DNA of 64,000 nt from Streptomyces paradoxus (GTDB taxonomy: Bacteria > Actinomycetota > Actinomycetes > Streptomycetales > Streptomycetaceae): NCBI RefSeq assembly GCF_014202475.1, contig NZ_JACHGV010000007.1:412296-476295 (forward strand), given 5' to 3'. The notes under the pieces were generated by a model. The model was not told the DNA's origin. It was given only the letters and a program-made list of their open reading frames with translations, and did no database searches. Numbering within the stretch: position 1 is the stretch's first letter; every line of letters begins with the position of its first letter. Made by a program: the position numbers and the translations under genes. This document shows, piece after piece, positions 49,342-60,577 of this stretch.

Positions 49342-49761
49342 ATGAGCCTGAGCATCCGCAACCAGCTCCCCGGCACCGTCACAGCCGTCACCCCCGGCGA
49401 GGCCATGGCGACGGTCAGGGTCCGCCTCACCGGCGGCCAGGACCTCACCGCGGCGATCACCCGCGAGGCCGCGGAAGAACTCCGTCTCGCCCGGGGCGTC
49501 ACCGTACGGGCCTTGATGAAGTCGACGGAGGTCTCCCTGGCCACCGCGCCCATCGAGGGTCTGTCGATCCGCAACCAGCTCCCCGGGACGGTCACGGACA
49601 TCGCGGCCGGCGACGCGATGGCGTCGGTCCGCGTCACGGTCGAGGGCGGTGAACTGACCGCCGCGATCACCAGGGACGCGGCGGACGACCTGGCCCTGTC
49701 GCCCGGGATCCCCGTCGTGGCCCTGATCAAGGCGACCGAGGTGTCACTCGCCACCGCGTGA
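49342..49761 (+). CDS. Tandem TOBE (di-Mop) molybdate-binding protein
   Basis: The 139-residue protein consists of two near-identical TOBE/Mop units, each starting LSIRNQLPGTVT (residues 2-68 and 71-138). Di-Mop proteins of this size (molbindins) bind several molybdate ions and serve as stores or buffers in the cytoplasm. The repeat similarity shows an internal duplication. It probably works with the HTH-TOBE protein just upstream. A terminator follows. Confidence 0.88.
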   Translation: MSLSIRNQLPGTVTAVTPGEAMATVRVRLTGGQDLTAAITREAAEELRLARGVTVRALMKSTEVSLATAPIEGLSIRNQLPGTVTDIAAGDAMASVRVTVEGGELTAAITRDAADDLALSPGIPVVALIKATEVSLATA

Positions 49762-49777
49762 CGCGGCGGGAAACGGC

Positions 49778-49808
49778 GGGAGGGGCCCCGCACCGCGGAG
49801 CCCCTCCC
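49778..49808. terminator. Terminator between the di-Mop gene and gcvP
   Basis: GGGAGGGGC and GCCCCTCCC form a 9-bp stem around 13 nt between the two convergent stops. Confidence 0.65.
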
Positions 49809-49825
49809 TGTGACCGGTCGGCGGG

Positions 49826-52711
<2,886 letters not shown>

Positions 52712-52782
52712 TACGGAGGCCTCCTGGTCGACACGACCTTCGAGGGGCACCACGGCACGGGTACCCGAACGGCCTCCCCCTC

Positions 52783-52977
52783 TGTCATCTCAACCTGAGA
52801 GCTTCACCGGATCGCCCGAAGGCCTCCGGCTTTCACCGTCGGTGAGAGCGGAAGCCGTCGACACCCGCCCTGCTTTCCAGAGTGACCTCGTCCGTGCGGT
52901 ACGTGAGCCTGAGAGATTCCGGGGAGGATTTGCTCCTTCGGCGCCTCCGATGATGTCTGGAGGACTCTCCCGCACGG
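52783..52977 (-). ncRNA. Tandem glycine riboswitch upstream of gcvP
   Basis: On the minus strand the gcvP leader shows two aptamers in the usual order. The first begins GGGAGAGTCCTCC, continues GGCGCCGAAGGAGCAA and ends CTCTCAGGC near 52907-52915. The second has GAAAGC, a CCGAAGGA-like element (GGCCTTCGGGC) and GCTCTCAGG near 52793-52803. The two are joined by a short linker (ACTCTGG...). Such tandem switches bind glycine cooperatively and turn the downstream cleavage-system gene on when glycine is high. Confidence 0.92.
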
Positions 52978-53095
52978 GGTCAACAGCCGCTGCCAGCGTA
53001 CCAGCGAGGTCAACGCACGAACCTTCGAGTGGCCGCATCCCCACTTGTACCGTTTTGTGGTGTTTACGGATGAGGTGCAACCATGTGGAGGGCCC

Positions 53096-53470
53096 GTGCG
53101 AACCGATATCGATCCTCGCAACCTGATCGGCCGCAAGGCGTTCGACCGCAACGGGACCAGGATCGGCACCATCGACGAGGTCTACCTCGACGACGCCACC
53201 GGCGAACCTGAGTGGGCGGCCATACGGACCGGCCTGTTCAGCCGGGACGCGTTCGTCCCCCTGGAGCCCAGTGAACTGGTCGAGGGCGCCCTGCACGTGC
53301 CCTTCGAGCGCGCCCTGATCAAGGACGCTCCCGACTTCGGGGTGGGCCGCCACCTCTCCCCCGAGCAGGAGCTGCAGCTCTACCACCACTACGGTCTCGA
53401 CGTCGCCGCCCCGCCCCCGCTCCCGGACCACGACTTCGGCAAGCTGGCGGGCACCGACGAGACGGCCTGA
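53096..53470 (+). CDS. PRC-barrel domain protein
   Basis: The 124-residue protein has a PRC-barrel (VRTDIDPRNLIGRKAFDRNG, TRIGTIDEVYLDDATGEPEW, AAIRTGLFSRDAFVPLEPSE) of the photosynthetic-reaction-centre H-subunit fold and a C-terminal helix (LSPEQELQLYHHYGLD). In bacteria such proteins are often RNA-related (RimM) or stress related. The GTG at 53096 has GGAGG 4 bp before it. It overlaps the 3' end of the convergent dinB gene by 82 bp. Confidence 0.82.
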   Translation: MRTDIDPRNLIGRKAFDRNGTRIGTIDEVYLDDATGEPEWAAIRTGLFSRDAFVPLEPSELVEGALHVPFERALIKDAPDFGVGRHLSPEQELQLYHHYGLDVAAPPPLPDHDFGKLAGTDETA

Positions 53471-54843
53471 GAGCCCGCCCCGGGCGCTTCGTCTCCCCCG
53501 TCGGTCCCCCGTAATACCAACGGCAGCGGATCCGCCGCCTCCAGATCCGGGTCGTCGACCCGGAAGGTCCGCACGCGCCCGGGCTCCGAGGAGGGCGTCT
53601 CGAACCGTACGGTGACCCGCCCGAGGCCGCTGCCCTGCACCCACCCGTGCCCGAACTCGGCGTGCCGCACGTCGTGCCCGGCGGGCCACCGCCGCTCGGC
53701 GAGCGACGGCTGTTCCTCGGCCGGCGCCGCCGTGTGCTCCTCGACCGGGCCCTCCGCGAGCGCCCGCTCCCCCGCCGCCTGCGCGAACAGGTCCTCCTGC
53801 GTGTAGTCGGCGAGCCCGCTGACGCCCACCCCGAGGAGCCGGACCCCGCCGGTCGTATCGACCGAGTCCAGCAGTCTGGCCGCCGCCTCACGGATCACCG
53901 CCGGATCGTCCGTGGGCCCGCGCAGCGTCTCGGAGCGGGTGAGCGTCGAGAAGTCGTACCGCCGCACCTTCAGCACGATCGTCCGCCCGGACAGCCCCGC
54001 CCCGCGCAGCCGCCGCACGCACCGCTCGGCGAGCCGCTGCACCTCCAGCCCGACCCGTGTCCGGTCGTGGATGTCGACGTCGTAGGTGTCCTCGACCGAC
54101 ACCGATTTCGCCTCGCGCTCCGCCACCACGGGCCGGTCGTCCCGGGCCAGCGCCATGGCGTAGAGACCGTGTCCGTGCGCCTTCCCCAGCAGCCGGACCA
54201 GCTCGTCCTCGCCCGCCTCGACGATCTCCTCGACCGTGGTGATCCCGGCCCGCCTCAGATGGTCGCCCGTGGCCGGCCCCACCCCCGGCAGCGTCCGCAC
54301 CGGCATCGGCCCGAGCATGGCCCGCTCCGTCCCCGGCTCGATCACCACCAGCCCGTCGGGCTTGGCCTCCTCCGAGGCGATCTTCGCGAGCATCTTGGAG
54401 GCCGCGAGGCCCACCGAGCCCGTGAGCCCCGTGACGGCCCGTATGTCGGCGCGCAGCTTCACCCCGGCCAGCCGCGCCGACCGCTCGTCCCAGGCCACGC
54501 CCCCGGCCTCCAGATCCACGAACGCCTCGTCCAGGCTCAGCGGCTCCACCAGCGGGGACAACGCCCGCAGCAGCTCCATCACCCGCTCGCTGATCGACCG
54601 GTAGAAGGTGAAGCGCGGCACGAGATAGGCGGCGTTCGGCGCGAGCCGCCGGGCCTGCCCCATGGGCATCGCCGAATGCACCCCGAAGACCCGCGCCTCG
54701 TACGACGCGGTCGCCACCACACCCCGCGGCCCGAGCCCTCCCACCACGACGGCTTTCCCGCGCAGACTCGGCTTGGACGCCTGCTCCACCGAGGCGAAGA
54801 AGGCATCCATGTCGAGATGCAGGATCGTGGGCGCGGTTCTCAC
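53389..54843 (-). CDS. dinB: DNA polymerase IV (Y family)
   Basis: The 484-residue polymerase bypasses DNA lesions with low fidelity. The catalytic residues are present in ILHLDMDAFFASVEQA and PLSLDEAFVDLE, and a helix-hairpin-helix region (PVRTLPGVGPATGDHLRRAG) follows. The C-terminal little-finger part and a tail of about 100 residues that includes a proline-rich section are complete. I see no beta-clamp motif with certainty. The GTG start has GGAG just upstream. Confidence 0.93.
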   Translation of the reverse strand: MRTAPTILHLDMDAFFASVEQASKPSLRGKAVVVGGLGPRGVVATASYEARVFGVHSAMPMGQARRLAPNAAYLVPRFTFYRSISERVMELLRALSPLVEPLSLDEAFVDLEAGGVAWDERSARLAGVKLRADIRAVTGLTGSVGLAASKMLAKIASEEAKPDGLVVIEPGTERAMLGPMPVRTLPGVGPATGDHLRRAGITTVEEIVEAGEDELVRLLGKAHGHGLYAMALARDDRPVVAEREAKSVSVEDTYDVDIHDRTRVGLEVQRLAERCVRRLRGAGLSGRTIVLKVRRYDFSTLTRSETLRGPTDDPAVIREAAARLLDSVDTTGGVRLLGVGVSGLADYTQEDLFAQAAGERALAEGPVEEHTAAPAEEQPSLAERRWPAGHDVRHAEFGHGWVQGSGLGRVTVRFETPSSEPGRVRTFRVDDPDLEAADPLPLVLRGTDGGDEAPGAGSQAVSSVPASLPKSWSGSGGGAATSRP

Positions 54844-54978
54844 AACTCCGATGCTGCCCTACGCCACTGACAACGCCCCACGCGACCGCCCTGAGCGCCC
54901 CAGGGGAAACCGCTTACGCCCCGGTGCGGGAACGTCCCGCCTCCTGCGGCCGCGTACGGTCCTGCGCAGCCGGACGGC

Positions 54979-55662
54979 TCAGACGGCCCGGTTCCGCCGA
55001 CGCGCCAGCTCGTCCGCCGGATTGGGCCCGACCAGGGTCTCGCCGGTGTCGATCCGCTCGCCGTGCAGCTGGGACAGCGCGCTCTCGACATCCCGCCACA
55101 CCACGCCCACGGCGATCCCGAACACACCCTGGCCGCCCTGGAGCAGGGCATGGACCTCGTCGGGCGAGGTGCACTCGTAGACCGTCGCGCCGTCGCTCAT
55201 CAGCGTCATGCGCTCCAGGTCGCTGAAACCGCGTTCCCTGAGGTGGTGGACGGCCGTACGGATGTTCTGCAGCGACACCCCGGTGTCGAGGAACCGCTTG
55301 ACGATCTTCAGGACGACCACGTCCCGGAAGCTGTACAGCCGCTGCGTCCCGGACCCGTAGGCGGGGCGCACGCTCGGTTCGACGAGCCCCGTGCGGGCCC
55401 AGTAGTCCAGCTGCCGGTAGGTGATACCGGCGGCCGCACAGGCCGTGGGGCCGCGATAGCCGATCTGCTCGGACGCCATGGACGCCGTCCCTCCGCTGCT
55501 CGGCACCGCCGCCGGTCGCTGCGGAGCGTGCTCGGCCGCGCCTCCGGGCTGGGGGCATCCACCGCCCGGGAGGGGCCGTGAGCCGGGGGGAGGGTACGGA
55601 CCGCTCGCCCTGAGACTGCGCTCGGGGCCGCCCCCAGCCGTACCGTCGCCGCTGCTTCTCAC
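54979..55662 (-). CDS. MerR-family transcriptional regulator
   Basis: The 227-residue protein has a Pro/Gly/Ser-rich tail of about 60 residues and then the MerR helix-turn-helix (YRGPTACAAAGITYRQLDYW, ARTGLVEPSVRPAYGSGTQR, LYSFRDVVVLKIVKRFLDTG). The C-terminal part is a coiled or dimer region. The GTG at 55662 has GGAGG at 5 bp. This cluster of MerR-bifunctional nuclease-MerR-FHA genes is conserved in actinobacteria. Its target genes are unknown. Confidence 0.9.
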   Translation of the reverse strand: MRSSGDGTAGGGPERSLRASGPYPPPGSRPLPGGGCPQPGGAAEHAPQRPAAVPSSGGTASMASEQIGYRGPTACAAAGITYRQLDYWARTGLVEPSVRPAYGSGTQRLYSFRDVVVLKIVKRFLDTGVSLQNIRTAVHHLRERGFSDLERMTLMSDGATVYECTSPDEVHALLQGGQGVFGIAVGVVWRDVESALSQLHGERIDTGETLVGPNPADELARRRNRAV

Positions 55663-55879
55663 GCCGACCTCCGTCCTTGACCTGCCTTCTCGACGGTAGG
55701 CAGTCACCAGGGGTGCGTCAACGATCGCCACACTCGCCACGCCGAGTGATAATCACCCTGAGAGTGGTTTCCCGTGCCCCACCGCGGGGAAAGGCTAGCC
55801 GAATGTGTTCGGCGCGAGCCGTGTGACGCTCTCACACGCCACCGGCACATGCGGGCATTTCACCCGTCACACATACGGC

Positions 55880-55919
55880 GGGCGGCCCGCCACGGACCAC
55901 ATCGTCCGCCGGGCCGCCC
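55880..55919 (-). terminator. Terminator downstream of the bifunctional nuclease gene
   Basis: GGGCGGCCCG and CGGGCCGCCC form a perfect 10-bp stem around 20 bp, 35 bp after the stop at 55955, on the side where the minus-strand transcript would end. Confidence 0.65.
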
Positions 55920-55954
55920 CACGCCTTCTCAGGCCACTGCCGCTCCCGAGGCAC

Positions 55955-56428
55955 TCACTGGCTGCTGCTGCCGAAGTCCTCGGGGGAGATCTGGTCGAGG
56001 AACTCGCGGAACTTCTCCACCTCGTCCTCCTGCTCGTCCGGGATCGCGATGCCGGCGTCGTCGAGCACCGTGTCACTGCCGTAGATCGGCGTCCCGGTGC
56101 GCAGCGCGAGCGCTATGGCGTCGGACGGGCGGGCGCTCACCTCGACGCCGCTGGCGAAGACCAGCTCCGCGTAGAAGACGCCCTCACGCAGGTCCGTGAT
56201 GCGCACTTCCGTGAGCTCCTGGCCGACGGCTTCCAGCACGTCCTTGAACAGGTCGTGAGTCAGCGGCCGCGCGGGAGCCATGCCCTGCTGGGCGAAGGCG
56301 ATCGCCGTCGCCTCCCCCGGCCCGATCCAGATAGGGAGGTAACGGTCGCCTCCCACTTCACGCAGCAGCACGATCGGTTGGTTGGAGGGCATTTCGACCC
56401 GGACACCTACGACATCGAGCTCGTTCAC
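55955..56428 (-). CDS. Bifunctional nuclease family protein (DUF151)
   Basis: The 157-residue protein is a DUF151 / bifunctional nuclease (BFN) domain: VVGVRVEMPSNQPIVLLREV, YLPIWIGPGEATAIAFAQQG, RPLTHDLFKDVLEAVGQELT. The plant founder protein has DNase and RNase activity, and bacterial members are of uncertain role. The tail is acidic (DEQEDEVEKFREF). The gene sits between two MerR regulators in a conserved cluster and probably belongs with them in one transcription unit. Confidence 0.88.
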   Translation of the reverse strand: MNELDVVGVRVEMPSNQPIVLLREVGGDRYLPIWIGPGEATAIAFAQQGMAPARPLTHDLFKDVLEAVGQELTEVRITDLREGVFYAELVFASGVEVSARPSDAIALALRTGTPIYGSDTVLDDAGIAIPDEQEDEVEKFREFLDQISPEDFGSSSQ

Positions 56429-56512
56429 ACAGCAACCCTAGGCCGTGCCCGGGACGTTTGGGTAGTCGGGCCGGTATCGGGCGCCTGATCCGGCCCCCTG
56501 CGCACGGCCTCC

Positions 56513-57250
56513 TCAGGGCAGCCGCACGCCCAGCGCCGTCCGCACCAGTGCGGCGTGCAGCTTCACCGTGAGCCCCGCCAGCTCCTTGGTGCGCGCCTCG
56601 GCATGAGCCCTGGTCTGCGGGTTCCGGTGCCGCCTCAACGGGGCCACCACCTGGTCCACGAGCCCGGCCTCACGGTCGGCGGCGGCCTTCATGGCCCGCA
56701 GGTGCCGCGGCTCGATCCCGAACCGCCCGAGCTCGATGACGAGCAGGGCGACGGTGAGCGCCTCGGCGTCATAGGCGCCGTCCTCCAGTGGAGTGAGAAG
56801 ACCATAGGACTCCCACTCCTTGAGCTCCTGCTCGTCGGCACCCGCGGCGGCGAGCAGCTCCTCACGCCCGATCCTGGCCGCTGTGGGCCCCTCGGGCGGC
56901 TCGGGCGCGGGCTCTCCGTCCCGCTGACGGCCCACGACCGGCAGCGGCACGGCCTCACCGCGCTCCATGGCCTCCAGGTGCTCCCGGATCACCTTCAACG
57001 GCAGATAGTGATCCCGCTGCATCCTCAGGACGTGACCGAGTCGCTCGACGTCATGGGCGCTGAACTTGCGGTACCCCGACGGGGTCCGCTGCGGCTCGAT
57101 GAGCCCTTCCGACTCCAGGAAGCGGATCTTGGAGATGGTCACTTCGGGAAACTCGTCGCGCAGCGCGTTCAGCACCGCGCCGATGCTCATCAGCCCACTG
57201 TCCGTGGCGGCGGCGCCGTGCCCGGCACCGCCGCTCGGTTTTTGCAGCAT
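56513..57250 (-). CDS. MerR-family regulator, FtsR-like
   Basis: The 245-residue protein has a MerR-type DNA-binding domain (SIGAVLNALRDEFPEVTISK, IRFLESEGLIEPQRTPSGYR, KFSAHDVERLGHVLRMQRDH) and a long helical C-terminal part. It matches the FtsR regulators of Corynebacterium and Mycobacterium, which act on ftsZ, in place next to an FHA gene. That functional link is from family knowledge. The ATG at 57250 is preceded by GGGAAGG. Confidence 0.87.
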   Translation of the reverse strand: MLQKPSGGAGHGAAATDSGLMSIGAVLNALRDEFPEVTISKIRFLESEGLIEPQRTPSGYRKFSAHDVERLGHVLRMQRDHYLPLKVIREHLEAMERGEAVPLPVVGRQRDGEPAPEPPEGPTAARIGREELLAAAGADEQELKEWESYGLLTPLEDGAYDAEALTVALLVIELGRFGIEPRHLRAMKAAADREAGLVDQVVAPLRRHRNPQTRAHAEARTKELAGLTVKLHAALVRTALGVRLP

Positions 57251-57303
57251 GGACCTTCCCTGACGGATGGACCCTCGCTGGGGTCTGCCCGGACGGAGCC
57301 CGG

Positions 57304-58128
57304 TCAGTAGCCCCGCTGGCTGGCGTAGAAGACCAGCCGGTACTTGCCGATCTGCACCTCGTCGCCGTTGTTCAGAGCGACCTGGTCGATCCGCTCGCGG
57401 TTCACGTACGTGCCGTTCAGGCTGCCCACGTCGGCCACCGTGAACGAGCCGTCCTGAGCGCGGCGGAACTCCACGTGGCGCCGGGACACCGTCACGTCGT
57501 CCAGGAAGATGTCGCTCTGCGGATGCCGGCCGGCCGTGGTCAGATCGCCGTCCAGCAGGAAGCGGCTGCCCGAATTCGGCCCGCGGCGCACCACCAGGAG
57601 CGCGGAACCCAGCGGCAGCGCGTCGACGGCGGCCTGAGCCTCCGGGGACAGGGTCGGCATCGGCGTCTGGCCGGTGGTCTCGCTGTCGTAGGCCTCGAGA
57701 CCGGAGATGGAGATCGTGGAGGTCGTCTCGGACGGACGCTCCGGCGTCGCACCCGCCCGCAGCGGCGCGCCGCAGTTGGAGCAGAAACGGCTGTTCTCCG
57801 TGTTGCGGTTACCGCACCTCGTACACACCAGGGCCGACATCGGATCCTCCTGCCGCGGCTGCCCACCGGGGGCGTTGGACGCATACGGGTCGGAAAACCC
57901 TCCACCCGCACTTGAGGTTGACGGTTGCCCGAAACCTATGCCGCCGGGCTGCGCAGGGTCAACCGACGGCGCGCCCTGACCACCGGGAACATCGCCGCCA
58001 GGGCCGCCGACCTGGTCCCGGAACAGCGGCCGCTGTCCTTCCGCGTCAGGCTGTGCGCGATGACGGGCGGTCGCATTGTCGCCGCCCTCTCGCGCGCTCT
58101 TGCCGAACAACTTCGCAAACAACTTCAC
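57304..58128 (-). CDS. FHA-domain protein with zinc ribbon, GarA-like
   Basis: The 274-residue protein starts with KLFAKLFGKSAREG, then has a disordered part, a C4 zinc ribbon (CTRCGNRNTENSRFCSNCG, residues about 100-118), a threonine segment (SETTSTISISGLEAYDSETT) and an FHA domain (about residues 190-270; LDDVTVSRRHVEFRRAQ, VGSLNGTYVNRERID). The ETTS motif before the FHA is like that of GarA/OdhI, where Ser/Thr kinases phosphorylate it to switch metabolic enzymes. The GTG at 58128 has GGGGAA upstream. Confidence 0.88.
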   Translation of the reverse strand: MKLFAKLFGKSAREGGDNATARHRAQPDAEGQRPLFRDQVGGPGGDVPGGQGAPSVDPAQPGGIGFGQPSTSSAGGGFSDPYASNAPGGQPRQEDPMSALVCTRCGNRNTENSRFCSNCGAPLRAGATPERPSETTSTISISGLEAYDSETTGQTPMPTLSPEAQAAVDALPLGSALLVVRRGPNSGSRFLLDGDLTTAGRHPQSDIFLDDVTVSRRHVEFRRAQDGSFTVADVGSLNGTYVNRERIDQVALNNGDEVQIGKYRLVFYASQRGY

Positions 58129-58318
58129 GGGCGATTCCCCTTGACCGAAACAGACCCGCCCGTGGGGCAGGACGAACCCTGACTGAACACTCTGGCCGAC
58201 CCGGACATCCTGACAACGTCCGTCTGCACCAGACAGTTTCCACCACGCACCGCCCATTCGGTGCGCCGACCCCCCGCAACGTCATGCCCTCGCCCGACGC
58301 CGCCCATGCACCCCCGGT

Positions 58319-59230
58319 TCACTGCGAGGACGACCGAGCGTAGTCAGGCCGCTTCGCTGCTCGCAAGGCGTCCACCACGATGTCGGCGGACCGCTCGATC
58401 GTGACGGTGGCCTGTTCCTTCTCGAGAGTCTGCACCACGCCTCCGGGGATGTTGAGCGCCGGCTCCAGGTCCTGCGGCTTGCCGATGACCTTGAAACGAT
58501 AGGGCGCGTTGATCTTGTTCCCGTCGACGCTCACGCCCTTGCCGGAGTCCGCGAGATAGGTGCCGGCGACCACCCGGACGCCGTTGACCTGAATCGCCTC
58601 CGCGCCCGCGGCGCGCAGCTCCTGGATCGCGTCGAGCAGCATGTCCGCCTCGACCGCCCCCTTCGTGTCCACGATCGTCATGGTGATGCCCGGCCCCTGT
58701 GCGGCCACCGTGCCCGCCAGGATGCCGAGTTGCCTCTCCTTCTCGATCGTCTGCTTCCTGGCCTCCTCGGCCTGGTCCGAGCTGTTCTCCAGCTCGTCGC
58801 GCTGCTGCTCGAGACCTCGCTTCTCGTCCTCAAGACGCTGAGTACGGTCATCCAGTTCATCGAGGATGCGGACAAGATCTTCCTGCCGCGCGCCGCGCAG
58901 GGCGCTGTCGCTGTCGCTGTTCGAGGCCACCTGCACGGCCAGACCGAACCCCAGACCGAACAACAGCACCGCCACGATGAGTTGGGCCCGGGTGACACGC
59001 GGCGGCCACAGCCCCTGCACCAGCCGCTGCCGGCCGGTCAGCCGCGGCCCGGGATCCGGCTGCGGCTCCGGTACCCGCTCGGGCTCCGGCTCCTTCGGCG
59101 CCTCCTCTGCGGCGGGCGCCGCCACGGGCGCCTCCTGAGGCAGCTCCTTGCGCAGCCTGTTCCCGGACTCGCCGCCACCGTCGCGCGTGTCGCCGCGTTC
59201 CCCGGCGGTCTTCTCGTCGTGATCGCTCAT
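58319..59230 (-). CDS. DUF881 family membrane protein
   Basis: The 303-residue protein has an acidic/Pro-rich N-terminal cytoplasmic tail, one membrane helix (LIVAVLLFGLGFGLAVQVAS), a coiled coil (LDDRTQRLEDEKRGLEQQRD and following) and the DUF881 domain (GAVEADMLLDAIQELRAAGA, AEAIQVNGVRVVAGTYLADS, PYRFKVIGKPQDLEPAL). DUF881 proteins are exported or outside-facing and lie with Sbp in actinobacteria and Bacillus. The role is unknown but linked to the envelope. It lies 5 bp after the Sbp gene. Confidence 0.88.
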   Translation of the reverse strand: MSDHDEKTAGERGDTRDGGGESGNRLRKELPQEAPVAAPAAEEAPKEPEPERVPEPQPDPGPRLTGRQRLVQGLWPPRVTRAQLIVAVLLFGLGFGLAVQVASNSDSDSALRGARQEDLVRILDELDDRTQRLEDEKRGLEQQRDELENSSDQAEEARKQTIEKERQLGILAGTVAAQGPGITMTIVDTKGAVEADMLLDAIQELRAAGAEAIQVNGVRVVAGTYLADSGKGVSVDGNKINAPYRFKVIGKPQDLEPALNIPGGVVQTLEKEQATVTIERSADIVVDALRAAKRPDYARSSSQ

Positions 59231-59235
59231 CGGTC

Positions 59236-59568
59236 TCACGCCCGGAACACGTGGCGGCGGATCGCCGCGGCGTTGGAGAAGATCCGGATGCCGAGGACGA
59301 CCACCACACCGGTGGACAGCTGGGCGCCCACTCCCAGCTTGTCGCCCAGGAAGACGATCAACGCGGCCACGACGACGTTCGACAGGAACGACACCACGAA
59401 GACCTTGTCGTCGAAGATGCCGTCGAGCATGGCCCGCAGGCCGCCGAAGACGGCGTCGAGCGCCGCCACGACAGCGATCGGCAGATAAGGCTCGACCACC
59501 GCCGGAACCTCAGGCCGGACCAACAGGCCGGCCACGACTCCCACGACGAGGCCCAGTACGGCGATCAC
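59236..59568 (-). CDS. sbp: Small basic protein Sbp (DUF1290)
   Basis: The 110-residue protein has three or four hydrophobic segments (AVLGLVVGVVAGLLVRPEVP, YLPIAVVAALDAVFGGLRA, VSFLSNVVVAALIVFLGDKL) and the conserved end VLGIRIFSNAAAIRRH. It is the Sbp/DUF1290 protein found next to ftsQ or DUF881 genes in Gram-positive bacteria. Its function is unknown. The GTG overlaps the upstream DUF881 stop, so the three genes are coupled. Confidence 0.9.
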   Translation of the reverse strand: MIAVLGLVVGVVAGLLVRPEVPAVVEPYLPIAVVAALDAVFGGLRAMLDGIFDDKVFVVSFLSNVVVAALIVFLGDKLGVGAQLSTGVVVVLGIRIFSNAAAIRRHVFRA

Positions 59569-60470
59569 GATGTGCCCTTCTCACTCTTCTCAATGCTCGG
59601 CTGAGCTGTACGTACGGTCACACTCGGTGCGGCAGGCAGCCGGAGGTCGTCCTCCACGGAGATGCCTGTCCTGATGCCGTAGCTCTCCTGCAGCGCGTTC
59701 AGATACAACCCGTCCGCGCTGTCCTGGAACCGCGTGCTCAGCCGCTGTCCGTCCCCCACCGCCAGCACCGTGTACGGCGGCACCAGCGGCTTGTTGTCGA
59801 CCAGTATGGCGTCCCCGGCGGCCCTGATCGCGGACAGCGCCGTCAGCCGCTGCCCGTTGATCGAGACGGCCTCGGCGCCCGACTCCCACAGCCCGTTCAC
59901 CACGCGCTGCATGTCCCGGTCCCGCACCCGGCCGGTGTCGGAGAAGCCGGAGGCCTCACGCGGGTCGCCGTCGCCACCCGCGGCGGTTTCCTTGGCGTCG
60001 TTCACCACGAGCTTCACCCCGGGGCCGTGCACCGCGGCCGCGCCGGACAGGATGCCCACCAGGTCGGAGTCGGCGCTGCCGCCGCTGTTCCTCAGCGCCT
60101 CGCGCTGCCGTGCGCTCACATCCGCGCGCAGCTCGTCGACGGAGTCCTCCAGCTTGTCCGCCGCCTCGGTCTCCCGGTCGATGCGGTCGACGAGCTCTTC
60201 CCGCTCTTTGGCGACGACCGGAGCCGCGACCCGCGCCTGCGCCGCTCCGAGGGTCACGACGAGGGCCGCAAGCACCAGTCCGGCGGCGAGCCCCAGCTTC
60301 GCCCGGAGGGTCTTCGGCATGCCGCTGTTCCCCGCGGCCTTCTTGCGCGATGCGGCCTCGGCGTATCCGTCGTCGAGGCTGTGGTCCATGACGTTGGTCA
60401 GCAACGACATGGACGCATCCGGGCGCCGGGGCCGCGTGGGTGTGCTCCGAATGGGGGGTTGCTGCGGCAT
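59565..60470 (-). CDS. DUF881 family membrane protein
   Basis: The 301-residue protein has a 60-residue cytoplasmic tail, one membrane helix (LGLAAGLVLAALVVTLGAAQ), a coiled-coil stretch and a DUF881 domain (VSINGQRLTALSAIRAAGDA, ILVDNKPLVPPYTVLAVGDG, LNALQESYGIRTGISVEDDL). It is paralogous to the DUF881 gene two steps away. Starts at 60479 or 60470 are both open without a clear ribosome binding site; 60470 (MPQQPP) fits known family starts. Confidence 0.85.
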   Translation of the reverse strand: MPQQPPIRSTPTRPRRPDASMSLLTNVMDHSLDDGYAEAASRKKAAGNSGMPKTLRAKLGLAAGLVLAALVVTLGAAQARVAAPVVAKEREELVDRIDRETEAADKLEDSVDELRADVSARQREALRNSGGSADSDLVGILSGAAAVHGPGVKLVVNDAKETAAGGDGDPREASGFSDTGRVRDRDMQRVVNGLWESGAEAVSINGQRLTALSAIRAAGDAILVDNKPLVPPYTVLAVGDGQRLSTRFQDSADGLYLNALQESYGIRTGISVEDDLRLPAAPSVTVRTAQPSIEKSEKGTS

Positions 60471-60577
60471 GCCGCACATCGTCGCACGTCGCGAGCACTA
60501 CCTCCGAACGGCCCCACCGGCGTGCCGGACAGGCCCCGTTGGGGACACTTGTCCGGCACGCACGCGTGCAGTCCGTT

